64,000 bases of DNA from Spirochaetota bacterium (lineage in GTDB: Bacteria > Spirochaetota > UBA4802 > UB4802): contig JARYLT010000001.1 in NCBI GenBank assembly GCA_029907515.1, positions 35,701 through 99,700 on the forward strand. The letters are read 5' to 3'. The position numbers and the translations under genes are program-made. Below are positions 26,494 through 35,062 of this stretch, piece by piece; position 1 is the stretch's first letter, and every line of letters begins with the position of its first letter. The notes under the pieces were generated by a model. It saw only the letters and a program-made list of their open reading frames with translations. It made no database searches and was not told where the DNA came from.

Positions 26494-27822
26494 TCAAACT
26501 GTAGGATGGTAAATGTCTTCAGGAAAATTTTTGAGTATGGATGATGGTATGGCATTTGCCTTTGCTATTTGGGCATACAATTTGCCACTTGGTTTTATTG
26601 TTCGTTTTTGTGTTTTAAAATCAACCGCTACAAGACCAAACTGTGACATATATCCTTGCGCCCATTCAAAATTATCAATGAGTGACCAGTGGAAGTAGCC
26701 TTTAATATCAACGCCTTCCTGTAATGCCTTATGCATCATTTTAAGGTGATCAATCAACACATTCTGGCGCCAGGCATCATTATGGGTGCCAATACCATTT
26801 TCGGTAATGTAAATGGGAAGGTTGGGGAAAGCATGATGCATTCGTTTGATTGCCAGATAAAAGCCTTCAGGATAGGGTTCCCAGCCCAGACCTGCACACA
26901 GTTTGTCTGTGCCACATAGAGGGTTGTCTGTTGCTGATGTTGCAAGGTCTTTTAGTTTCAGTGATACTCTGATAAAATTATAAAAATTTAATCCAATAAA
27001 ATCGTTTGCATTAACAAGTTCATTATGCCTTGAAAAAAGTTGGAAGGGAAGTTTCCCTTTCTGTAATGCACGGATAACTGCTCCATTAAACATATAATCC
27101 ACAAATTGTGATAGTAGTTTGTCCATAATGTTAGAAGGGTTATATGGTTTAACTATCTGTACATTATGTACTATACCAACCTTAGCGTCAGGGTAAACAG
27201 ATTTGATAGTATGATAGGCAATAGCATGCATCAGCATAACAGTGCCCAACGCTTTAATGGCTTTGAATATATTTTTTTCACCAGGAGCAAACATGTCGGT
27301 AAGGTAGCCTAACATCACGATGCTTGGCTCATTTATAGTATTCCAGTATTTGACCTTGCCTTTAAACGTTGTTGCTAAAACACGGCAGAATTGTGCAAAA
27401 TGGTCTAAATGTTCTCTGTCACGGTTAAGGAGCCCACCCTCATTACACCACCATATGGGTAATGTAAAATGAAAAAGCGTAACAAATGGAGTAACCTTTC
27501 GTTTTAAAAGCTCATCAATCATGGTTACATAGTGGTCCAGTGCCTTTTTATCCAGGGTGCCAGGTTGTGGGAAAACCCGTGACCATTCAATGGACATACG
27601 ATAGGCATTGCAGTTTAATTTTTTTAAAAGGTCAAAGTCCTGTTTATAACGGTTCCAGTGATCACATGCAATCAGAGCACTATCATTATTTTTTATTTTG
27701 CCGCTTTTTTCAAAAAGCCACCAATTATTATTGGTGTTGCCACCTTCTATCTGATGGGCAGCAGTTGCTGTACCCCATAAAAAGCCTTTGCGGAAATGTA
27801 TGTCGTTTGATTGTGCTGGCAT
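26494..27822 (-). CDS. Glycoside hydrolase family 1 beta-glucosidase
   Basis: A 442-residue retaining beta-glycosidase. The GH1 N-terminal signature is FLWGTATAAHQIEGG. The acid/base Glu is in YWNTINEPSIVM and the nucleophile Glu in PIYITENGIG, with the substrate-binding HWSLIDNFEWAQGY near the C-terminus. There is no signal peptide, so it acts in the cytosol on imported disaccharides or phospho-sugars. The absence of a PTS nearby favours unphosphorylated beta-glucosides or galactosides. AGGAG precedes the ATG. It is a single-gene unit bracketed by inverted copies of a 16-bp sequence, which hints that it was inserted as a cassette. Confidence 0.93.
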   Translation of the reverse strand: MPAQSNDIHFRKGFLWGTATAAHQIEGGNTNNNWWLFEKSGKIKNNDSALIACDHWNRYKQDFDLLKKLNCNAYRMSIEWSRVFPQPGTLDKKALDHYVTMIDELLKRKVTPFVTLFHFTLPIWWCNEGGLLNRDREHLDHFAQFCRVLATTFKGKVKYWNTINEPSIVMLGYLTDMFAPGEKNIFKAIKALGTVMLMHAIAYHTIKSVYPDAKVGIVHNVQIVKPYNPSNIMDKLLSQFVDYMFNGAVIRALQKGKLPFQLFSRHNELVNANDFIGLNFYNFIRVSLKLKDLATSATDNPLCGTDKLCAGLGWEPYPEGFYLAIKRMHHAFPNLPIYITENGIGTHNDAWRQNVLIDHLKMMHKALQEGVDIKGYFHWSLIDNFEWAQGYMSQFGLVAVDFKTQKRTIKPSGKLYAQIAKANAIPSSILKNFPEDIYHPTV

Positions 27823-27928
27823 ACGCAGTCTCCTTTATTATATTAGGAATTAGTTGCATATAATCTAATCCATGTTTTTTAGTAAAAATGTAGTTATACA
27901 AAAAAATCAATAAAAAAATATTCATGGG

Positions 27929-27944
27929 GCGATAGTTACTGTAA
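27929..27944 (+). repeat. 16-bp inverted repeat, right copy, beside the GH1 gene
   Basis: GCGATAGTTACTGTAA lies upstream of the beta-glucosidase start. Its 13-base core GCGATAGTTACTG also occurs at 41233-41245 and 61094-61106. Confidence 0.8.
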
Positions 27945-28039
27945 CAAAATTCTTGTGAATGAATCATAGTGTAAAAAAAAGTAATTGCATAAAATTACAT
28001 TTGCATACAATATATTCTATAGAAAGAAAGAAAACCATC

Positions 28040-29476
28040 ATGAGTATTCAGACACTGATAACATTATTTGATTGGCGCAGTTTAATTGATATTCCCATTC
28101 TGTCATTTATTGTCTTTTTGTTTTATACAACTCTGCGTTCTTCCGGATCATGGCGTATTGGTTTGGGTATAATTGTTGCATTATTATTTTATCTTATAGC
28201 CCGTTTTATAAGACTTCCTGGAGTTGAATGGGTTTTCAATAACGTTAGTAATATTGCGTTAATAGCATTAATTGTAATTTTTCAGCCTGAAATCCGTAAA
28301 ATATTTGAAAGAGCAGCATCAACGTTTAAGGTAAAAAAACTTCTTAAAGAATCATCCGGATTTTTTACTGAGATAGCAAAAGCTACGTTTGTGCTGGCCC
28401 AGAAACGCTGGGGTGCCATTATAGTTATACCAGGAAAAGATGAGGTTGAGAATAAAATTAATGGCGGCTTTATCATTAATGCTGAGGTAAGCGTGCCGCT
28501 TATTGTAAGCATATTTGATCCTCACTCGCCAGGCCATGATGGTGCAATGTTGGTAGAAAATGCTAAAATTGTGGGTTTTGGATTCAGGCTGCCACTATCG
28601 TCATCTGAAACGTTAGATTACCGGTTTGGTACACGTCACCATGCATCATTGGGATTATCCGAAGCGTGTGATGCTCTGATTATCACTGTATCTGAAGAAC
28701 GAGGTACAGTATCAGTTTTCCATACTGGTTCATACATACAGGCTGACAGTGAGGAAAAATTAGAACGTGAAATAAAAAGTCACCTGCAGAATGTAAGCTT
28801 GTTTTTTCCCATTACAACAAGACGTAGATCCAAAAGCATTCGCTTAGCAGAGGCTTTTATGAGCCTGATTGTTGGTTGCTGTATATGGCTTGCTATTGCC
28901 ATTAATGCAAGTCAGGTAGTGCAGCGTACCTATACAATACCTGTGCAATACAATCTTCCACCCAAAATGGTAATAATAGGTGAAAAGCCACAGACGGTGC
29001 GTATATCAGTATCAGGCTCAGCCAGCGAAATAGAAAGTATTAGGGCTTATGAGCTGAAAGCTTTTATTGACCTTATCGATGTATCACCTGGCGAGCACTC
29101 AGTGAATTTACAGCGGAAAAATTTTAATGTTAGCAATGATGTCAATATTATTGATATAGAACCCCCTCAGCTAAAACTTGTACTGCATACCATGCAGCAG
29201 CGTGATGTTGAAATAAAACCACAGCTTGTTGGGTCATTACCGCCAGGCTATGAAATTACTTCTATAGATGTAAGCCCTTCAAAAATTCCAGTATTATATA
29301 CCACATATCTTGAAAACCCGGACGATATCTATTTGACGACAGCACCAATATATATTAATTGTATTCAGCAAAGTGTTAAACTGACAACAAAGATCGTTGC
29401 ACCACAGGGTGTGTATCCGCTGGATATATCAAACTGGCCTGATGTAACGGTGAATATTTATGTTCACAAAAAATAG
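28040..29476 (+). CDS. Membrane diadenylate cyclase fused to YbbR domains (CdaA-CdaR-like)
   Basis: A 478-residue protein predicted to make cyclic di-AMP from two ATP. Residues 15-85 hold three membrane helices as in CdaA. The DisA_N cyclase domain follows, with DGA at 167-169 and a RHH at 199-201 where the family usually has RHR. After residue 268 a further membrane helix (LAEAFMSLIVGCCIWLAIAI) leads to two or three YbbR-like repeats outside the membrane, the domain found in the separate regulator CdaR. Enzyme and regulator are thus one chain. The start at 28040 is preferred over an upstream in-frame ATG at 27959, whose extension is not conserved in type. It precedes phosphofructokinase by 15 bases. 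Confidence 0.87.
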   Translation: MSIQTLITLFDWRSLIDIPILSFIVFLFYTTLRSSGSWRIGLGIIVALLFYLIARFIRLPGVEWVFNNVSNIALIALIVIFQPEIRKIFERAASTFKVKKLLKESSGFFTEIAKATFVLAQKRWGAIIVIPGKDEVENKINGGFIINAEVSVPLIVSIFDPHSPGHDGAMLVENAKIVGFGFRLPLSSSETLDYRFGTRHHASLGLSEACDALIITVSEERGTVSVFHTGSYIQADSEEKLEREIKSHLQNVSLFFPITTRRRSKSIRLAEAFMSLIVGCCIWLAIAINASQVVQRTYTIPVQYNLPPKMVIIGEKPQTVRISVSGSASEIESIRAYELKAFIDLIDVSPGEHSVNLQRKNFNVSNDVNIIDIEPPQLKLVLHTMQQRDVEIKPQLVGSLPPGYEITSIDVSPSKIPVLYTTYLENPDDIYLTTAPIYINCIQQSVKLTTKIVAPQGVYPLDISNWPDVTVNIYVHKK

Positions 29477-29491
29477 TTTGGGGAGCTTATT

Positions 29492-30802
29492 ATGCCAACA
29501 ACCATTAAAAATTTAGGTCCTTGTGACATTGATTCGCCCTTATTAAAGAAATACAGTCAGCGTGATGCAGCGTTTGTAAGTGACGATTTAAGAGTTCGCC
29601 TCAATGCCTTTATTGGCAAAAACCCGCCAAAAGGTGGTGAACATATTGAAAGCTTTGAGGCAGCTGGTCCACGCGAAAAGATTTTCTTTGATCCTGAAAA
29701 AATAAGGGTTGCTATTAGCAGTTGCGGCGGGTTGTGCCCTGGCATTAATGATGTGATACGTTCCCTGGTCATGGAATCATATTATGGGTATGGGGTAAGG
29801 AATATTATTGGTATACCCTATGGATATAATGGTCTTAATCCGGATTACAATTATAAGCCCATTGAATTAACCCCTGATTTTGTCAAATCAATACATATGC
29901 AGGGTGGAAGTATATTGGGCTCTTCTAGAGGTGGAACAAAAGATATGGATAGGCTAGTTGACACCCTTGAAAGACTTAATGTCAATATATTATATACTAT
30001 AGGTGGTGACGGGACATTGCGTGGTGCGCATGATATTGCAATGATTGCCGAAAAAAGAGGGTTGAAGCTGGCAGTTGTTGGTATACCCAAAACCATTGAT
30101 AATGATATCAGCTTTATCCAGCGTTCATTTGGTTTTGAAACAGCGTTTTCCATTGCAGTGGATGCAATTTATGCTGCCCATACCGAGGCTGAAGGTGCAC
30201 CAAATGGAATTGGCCTGGTAAAGCTTATGGGGCGTCACTCGGGCTTTATTGCAGCAAATGCGGCACTTGCAAGCAGTGATGTCAACTTTGTACTATTGCC
30301 AGAAGTCCCCTTTGAACTGGAAGGACCTAACGGATTGTGTGCGCATTTGGAAAAGCGCTTGCAGCAAAGAGGACACGCGGTTATCTGTGCGGCCGAAGGT
30401 GCAGGGCAGGAAATTTTACAAAAAGATTCAGAAAAAAAATATGATGCATCAGGCAATGTTAAACTAGCAGATATCGGAGTGTATCTTAAAGAAAAAATAC
30501 AGGAATATTTTGACAAAAAGGGAATTGAAATAAATCTAAAATATATTGACCCAAGCTACATTATCCGCAGTGCACCTGCAGTTCCCAATGATTCCATCTA
30601 CTGCACATTGTTAGGGCAAAATGCCGTTCACGCAGGTATGGCAGGCAAAACTGATTTAGTCATTGGACAGTGGAGTAATATCTATACCCATGTACCCATT
30701 GAGGTTGCAATATCACAACGTAAGCGTATTGATCCTCGTTCACGATTTTACAGCAGTGTACTAGATGCAACAGGCCAGCCTTCTGCTATGATTAATGAAT
30801 GA
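29492..30802 (+). CDS. pfkA: 6-phosphofructokinase (TP0108/plant-like group)
   Basis: Phosphorylates fructose 6-phosphate in glycolysis. The 436-residue length fits the longer PFK group of spirochaetes, plants and trypanosomes. Motifs are GGLCPGIND (79-87), GGDGTLRGA (171-179), PKTIDND (199-205) and GLVKLMGRHSGFIA. The Gly in GGDGT is the ATP-type residue, while the Lys in PKTIDND is shared with pyrophosphate-dependent enzymes. Trypanosome and plant ATP-dependent enzymes show the same mixture, so ATP is the more likely donor. It lies directly after the diadenylate cyclase gene and should be co-transcribed with it. Confidence 0.92.
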   Translation: MPTTIKNLGPCDIDSPLLKKYSQRDAAFVSDDLRVRLNAFIGKNPPKGGEHIESFEAAGPREKIFFDPEKIRVAISSCGGLCPGINDVIRSLVMESYYGYGVRNIIGIPYGYNGLNPDYNYKPIELTPDFVKSIHMQGGSILGSSRGGTKDMDRLVDTLERLNVNILYTIGGDGTLRGAHDIAMIAEKRGLKLAVVGIPKTIDNDISFIQRSFGFETAFSIAVDAIYAAHTEAEGAPNGIGLVKLMGRHSGFIAANAALASSDVNFVLLPEVPFELEGPNGLCAHLEKRLQQRGHAVICAAEGAGQEILQKDSEKKYDASGNVKLADIGVYLKEKIQEYFDKKGIEINLKYIDPSYIIRSAPAVPNDSIYCTLLGQNAVHAGMAGKTDLVIGQWSNIYTHVPIEVAISQRKRIDPRSRFYSSVLDATGQPSAMINE

Positions 30803-30836
30803 GAGGGCATATTAATTTTTTGTATCTACTTAAGAC

Positions 30837-30859
30837 TTTGATTGTTAAAAACAATCAAA
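30837..30859. repeat. Perfect 10-bp inverted repeat after pfkA
   Basis: TTTGATTGTT and its complement are separated by AAA. It lies between pfkA and the small membrane protein. Only GATATAAATA follows, not a T-run, so it is either a weak terminator or an operator for the next gene. Confidence 0.5.
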
Positions 30860-30918
30860 TGATATAAATATTTAAAAACAGATTTTAAAAATTTAACTTT
30901 TAGAAAAGGAGGTTTGCC

Positions 30919-31437
30919 ATGGCCAAAGAATATCGTCATGCACCAGTGATTTGTGGGATTATAACAGTGATTGCTATTTTAGGTATTATTGCAGGCATCT
31001 TGAAAACAATGCCAATAGTCGTGGCGTTTAGTATTATTCCTGCAATTATCTATGAAATTTACAGAACAGAAGGGATTTTTACCAGAATAGCATCGTGGTT
31101 AGCGCTCATTGTTATACTTGTTACACTGTATGTCATTCATAAAAATGTCATGATTGATATTATTCCCTTTATTGCAAAATGTATCAGTATGCCTGTGACA
31201 GTTAAACTTGTGCCAGCGGGATTAATTGCACCGGTGGTGCTGGTAGTAATAGCTGTTTATTTATTCAAAAGAACAGCTGGTATCTATACACGCTGGCTTG
31301 CAGTAGTTATCCTGGTTGGTTCAGTTGCCTTGTTTTACACCCTTGATCCACAGCTTTTAAAAAATTTACTGTCTACACCGGAGGTTCAGCAGAATATTAA
31401 AGAAGGTGTTAGAGAAGGAATACGTACAATTCAGTAA
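30919..31437 (+). CDS. Small polytopic membrane protein, unknown
   Basis: A 172-residue protein with about five hydrophobic segments: VICGIITVIAILGIIAGIL, MPIVVAFSIIPAIIY, WLALIVILVTLYVIH, LIAPVVLVVIAVYLF and WLAVVILVGSVALFYTL. A polar C-terminal tail follows (LLSTPEVQQNIKEGVREGIR). A strong AAAAGGAGG is upstream. It ends four bases before the convergent acyltransferase gene. No family was recognised. Confidence 0.75.
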   Translation: MAKEYRHAPVICGIITVIAILGIIAGILKTMPIVVAFSIIPAIIYEIYRTEGIFTRIASWLALIVILVTLYVIHKNVMIDIIPFIAKCISMPVTVKLVPAGLIAPVVLVVIAVYLFKRTAGIYTRWLAVVILVGSVALFYTLDPQLLKNLLSTPEVQQNIKEGVREGIRTIQ

Positions 31438-31441
31438 AATC

Positions 31442-32599
31442 TTACAGAGCGTGTGCTGAAATAGATCTGAAGCTATTACAATACTTTTCGTATACTGCAG
31501 TTAAAACATTGTAATTAATTGATAATAGTTCATTTGCCGAAAAACCAATAGGATTTTCCTTGCGGTATGATTTAATGGGGAATGATGAAAGCACTTTATT
31601 AGTATTAATGATATACGTGCCATTGCTTTTGATAACATAACCTTTTTTAATGCAAAATTTTAAAAACCGTTTTAATTTTTTATGGCTATAGTTCCTGTCA
31701 TTGAGATATTCATCAATATCAGGAAGCCTGCCTTCTTTCACCAGTGCCATTATGTCTGCGATAATAGAATCTAAATGTGATGCGATCTCTTCTTTTTTTA
31801 GAATTAGTGCCCTGTCAATTTCCTCAACAGCCATAGACAAACGCAGCATATACACTGATGCAATCTGGCTGAAGGTAATGGTATGCAGGTCCTTTAGTAT
31901 TTCTTGTACCTTAGCTAAAAATTTGTCCTTTTCATCAAGAATGAAAACTGGTTTGCCAACATTAATAAAAATATCTTTTTTCCCTACCATGCATCGGTCA
32001 ACTTTGACGTTGATGGGAAGAATATAGAGTTTCTTTTGAAAATGTCTGTAGGTGCTGTCAACAAGCTGGAAAATACCACTTCGAAGATTCTTTAAACCGC
32101 CAAAGCCCCATGTGGTGCCTTCAGGGAAAATGAGTGTGGAAAACCCACTGTGAATGCAACTTTTAAGTTTTTCCATCTGGGTGTATATTTCAGACTTCAT
32201 TGCTTCTTTGTTATTGAAATCTTCTATAAATGGGCGTGGGATATCAATCAGTTTCATTTTTTTAAAAAAAGCTTTGGGAAGTCCTGTCCTGTCCAGAAAA
32301 TAAAATAGATAATAGGCTAATTTGTTTTTTTTACCAAAATTTGATGATAGATAGTTACCGCTTAAAAAATCCTTTTTAGCCATAATAACAAAGTGCGGAC
32401 GTGGTTTTAATGCGTAATATACTGTTGAAAGCGAGGGAACTTCAAAATAGCTGTCATGTGTTGGTGTGAATATTACTAAATCTGGTATGTGTTTTAGATA
32501 TTCTTTGCCTTTAAGATGAGGTCTATGGCGCATTATAATGGAGGCAACTTTAAAACAAAACAAAAAAAATTCGTACATAATGCCATTAGAGTGCCGCAT
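31442..32599 (-). CDS. PlsC-like phospholipid/glycerol acyltransferase family protein
   Basis: A 385-residue protein with acyltransferase block I around FTPTHDSYFEVPSL and block III in TLIFPEGTTWGFGG. These motifs normally bind the acyl donor and glycerol phosphate. Block I reads HxxxxE instead of the usual HxxxxD, and block III ends in Thr instead of Arg, so activity or substrate may differ. The C-terminal third is basic and may be a separate helical domain. The start at 32599 follows a GGGG; earlier in-frame ATGs lie within AT-rich upstream DNA. A possible TTGACA/TATTTT promoter lies at 32655-32627 on the reverse strand. Confidence 0.75.
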   Translation of the reverse strand: MRHSNGIMYEFFLFCFKVASIIMRHRPHLKGKEYLKHIPDLVIFTPTHDSYFEVPSLSTVYYALKPRPHFVIMAKKDFLSGNYLSSNFGKKNKLAYYLFYFLDRTGLPKAFFKKMKLIDIPRPFIEDFNNKEAMKSEIYTQMEKLKSCIHSGFSTLIFPEGTTWGFGGLKNLRSGIFQLVDSTYRHFQKKLYILPINVKVDRCMVGKKDIFINVGKPVFILDEKDKFLAKVQEILKDLHTITFSQIASVYMLRLSMAVEEIDRALILKKEEIASHLDSIIADIMALVKEGRLPDIDEYLNDRNYSHKKLKRFLKFCIKKGYVIKSNGTYIINTNKVLSSFPIKSYRKENPIGFSANELLSINYNVLTAVYEKYCNSFRSISAHAL

Positions 32600-32835
32600 A
32601 TTGTATCCCCAATTATTGCTAATTAAAAAATATTGTATGGATGCTTCTCTGTCAATATATTTATACAAAAATTGCAATTTGATAATTGTAATAATATCTA
32701 TAAAACCTGTTATTAATAAAAATAAATCTCAAATAAAAAAAATTAAATTTTGTAATAAAAATATTGATGATTTTAATCGGGTGAAGTATATTAACTGCAT
32801 AGTTAAACTTTTTAATTAAATCATGTAGTTAATAG

Positions 32836-32853
32836 TATGAGCTATCGCTCATA
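32836..32853. promoter_or_regulatory. Inverted repeat upstream of the TetR gene, likely operator
   Basis: TATGAGC and its complement GCTCATA flank a 4-base centre (TATC), 21 bases before the tetR-family start codon. Size, symmetry and position fit an autoregulatory TetR operator. Confidence 0.55.
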
Positions 32854-32874
32854 AAAAATTTGTAAAGGTATATA

Positions 32875-33618
32875 ATGCATTCATACAAATATTCCAAGGA
32901 AACCCGTGATGTGATTCTTAATGCGGCAAAAAAAGAATTTGCTGAACGGGGCTATAGTGGTGCACGGATGAGCTCAATAGCAAAGCGTGCAGGAGTTAAT
33001 CAGGCGCTCATACACTATTACTTTTCTAGTAAGGAAAAGCTATACAGGGAGGTTCTGGAATTTTTGTTTCATCATGAGGAGTCAAGAATAATTGAAGAGT
33101 ATTTTAAAGAAGATGTGCTAACCCCACCTGAAGCATTGTATGTGGCAATCTATATCCTTGTGTATTTGCATCACGATGCAATTGATCCTGAAACTAACAG
33201 GATAATTTCATGGGAAATTGCAGAAGGTGGTGAGACATTCAAAAAGCTTTTAATAGAATATCTTTACCCACGATTAGATAGAATTACACTCATAATTAAA
33301 CAGGGTATTGAACAGGGATATTTTGAAACCAGTGACCCATTTCTGATAGTTTTTAACCTTGTAAATTTTATTATTTCCTTTGAAAACAACAAACAATATC
33401 TTAAAGATACGCATTGGTATGGTCTCTTTTATGGTGGTGATGATGGCAGGCGTTTATTTGAATATACACTCAATGCCACATTTAAAGCTCTGACCCCAAA
33501 GAGGAAGGTACTTGCTTTGCCTCACATAAGCAATGAATTACAAAACAAATTACATATAATTATTAATAAGCTTAAAAGTGCTCAGGGAGAACGGTATGCA
33601 TTGTCAAAAGAGGTATAA
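32875..33618 (+). CDS. TetR/AcrR-family transcriptional regulator
   Basis: A 247-residue repressor with an N-terminal helix-turn-helix (ILNAAKKEFAERGYSGARMS, then SIAKRAGVNQALIHYYFSSK) and a helical ligand domain. TetR proteins beside RND pumps normally repress them and are released by the pump's substrates. AAGG precedes the ATG. Its 3' end overlaps the start of the tolC-like gene by 23 bases, so regulator and pump are co-transcribed and translationally coupled, an autoregulated single unit. The ligand is unknown. Confidence 0.9.
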   Translation: MHSYKYSKETRDVILNAAKKEFAERGYSGARMSSIAKRAGVNQALIHYYFSSKEKLYREVLEFLFHHEESRIIEEYFKEDVLTPPEALYVAIYILVYLHHDAIDPETNRIISWEIAEGGETFKKLLIEYLYPRLDRITLIIKQGIEQGYFETSDPFLIVFNLVNFIISFENNKQYLKDTHWYGLFYGGDDGRRLFEYTLNATFKALTPKRKVLALPHISNELQNKLHIIINKLKSAQGERYALSKEV

Positions 33619-35044
33619 ACATTTATTCCAAACTAGTAGCGTTCTTTCACTCATGGCAGTGATTATTATTTTCAGTGTATCGCTGGTAAATGCACAACCG
33701 CTTACACTAAAACAGGCAATTACTACTGCCATACAGAATAATAATACTTACAAAGCTGCACTACTCAAAGTGGAAGAAAACCGCTATAAGGTGCGTGAAA
33801 GCTGGGGGATGCTGTGGCCACAGCTTTCAACTGATGTTGCTTATACACGGCAGTGGTATGAAGCTGGATTTCAGTCACAGATTGCAGGGCAATATGATGT
33901 AAAGATAATAAATGGACAGATAGCAGTTAATCCCGGTGCATTCTATAACAGCCTGCAGGCTTCCCGCAATGGCTATATTGCCAGTGAATACGAGGCGCGG
34001 TCAATCAAGGCAAATACTATCATTACCACATTGAGGTTATACTACCAGGTACTGTTAACAAAAGAGTTGATCAGCATGCACCAGGAATCACTGAAGGCGC
34101 TGGAAGAAAACTTAAGAGTTGTAACGGTTGGTTATCAGAAAGGCACGTTTTCCAAGTTAGATTTTCTGCGAGCAAAGGTTGCCTATAATAATGAAAAGAC
34201 GCAACTCATTAATGCTAAGAATGATTATTTGACAGTATGTGCAACGTTTAATATACAGTTAAACAGAGATATTAATGAACCTGTTGAACTGGATGAATCA
34301 GTACTGATGGTAAATAATGATGATTTACAGTATCTGTCACTTGAAGAGGAAAAGGAGATAGCTCTTATTAAGGAACTGGTTGCACTGTCATTAAAAAACA
34401 GGCCTGAGTTATTACAATTAACCCATTCTAAAAAAGCTTTAGAATATGCATCCGATGCAGCAGCCTCAGTATATCTTTGGCCAAGTTTATTTGTAAGTGG
34501 CAATTACGGGACAAGTAAAAGTATATCAAAAGATGGTGGACAATTTACACCAACTGGGAACCTAGCAATAGATCCTATTTTAGAAGCTATGAGCCAGGGT
34601 ATGTCTGAAAGCTTTGCCCCCAAAGGCTGGAATGATCACTGGATGATTACCTTTGGTGCCACCTACCAGTGGGGTGCGTTGTCACCCATTAATTCGTCGC
34701 ATGCCAAGGCAAAGCAACTGGAAAGCCAGGCCAATCAGTTAGATTTACAGTTAGAGGATTTTGTAAAAAGCGTCAGGCTTGATATACAGCGTGGGTTTTT
34801 GAAACTCAAATCAGCTTCAAATTCAATCTACTCACAGCAGGGAAATGTTGAAACAGCAGAAGAGTCATTGAATACTGCAACTGCACAGTTCAGAAATGGC
34901 ATCATTGATAATTCAAAATTTTTAGAAGCAAATGTTGCACTCATTCAGGCAAAGACCTTATATATACAGTCGCTGTATGATTACAAGGTTTCGCAGGCAG
35001 AATTGAATAAATCTATTGGCGTGGATTATTTCAAGATTTATTAA
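33596..35044 (+). CDS. TolC-family outer membrane efflux protein
   Basis: A 482-residue outer-membrane channel subunit. An N-terminal signal peptide (VLSLMAVIIIFSVSLVNA) is followed by PLTLKQAITTAIQNNNTYKA, the usual start of the first OEP repeat. Two long coiled-coil repeats follow, with VEENRYKVRESWGMLWPQLS and YQKGTFSKLDFLRAKVAYN in the first half and the matching AQFRNGIIDNSKFLEANVAL in the second. The start at 33596 has AGGGAG six bases upstream; a GTG at 33578 is less likely. It is the second gene of the tetR-tolC-MFP-RND operon. Confidence 0.92.
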   Translation: MHCQKRYKHLFQTSSVLSLMAVIIIFSVSLVNAQPLTLKQAITTAIQNNNTYKAALLKVEENRYKVRESWGMLWPQLSTDVAYTRQWYEAGFQSQIAGQYDVKIINGQIAVNPGAFYNSLQASRNGYIASEYEARSIKANTIITTLRLYYQVLLTKELISMHQESLKALEENLRVVTVGYQKGTFSKLDFLRAKVAYNNEKTQLINAKNDYLTVCATFNIQLNRDINEPVELDESVLMVNNDDLQYLSLEEEKEIALIKELVALSLKNRPELLQLTHSKKALEYASDAAASVYLWPSLFVSGNYGTSKSISKDGGQFTPTGNLAIDPILEAMSQGMSESFAPKGWNDHWMITFGATYQWGALSPINSSHAKAKQLESQANQLDLQLEDFVKSVRLDIQRGFLKLKSASNSIYSQQGNVETAEESLNTATAQFRNGIIDNSKFLEANVALIQAKTLYIQSLYDYKVSQAELNKSIGVDYFKIY

Positions 35045-35062
35045 TTTATTGGGAGAGTTACC

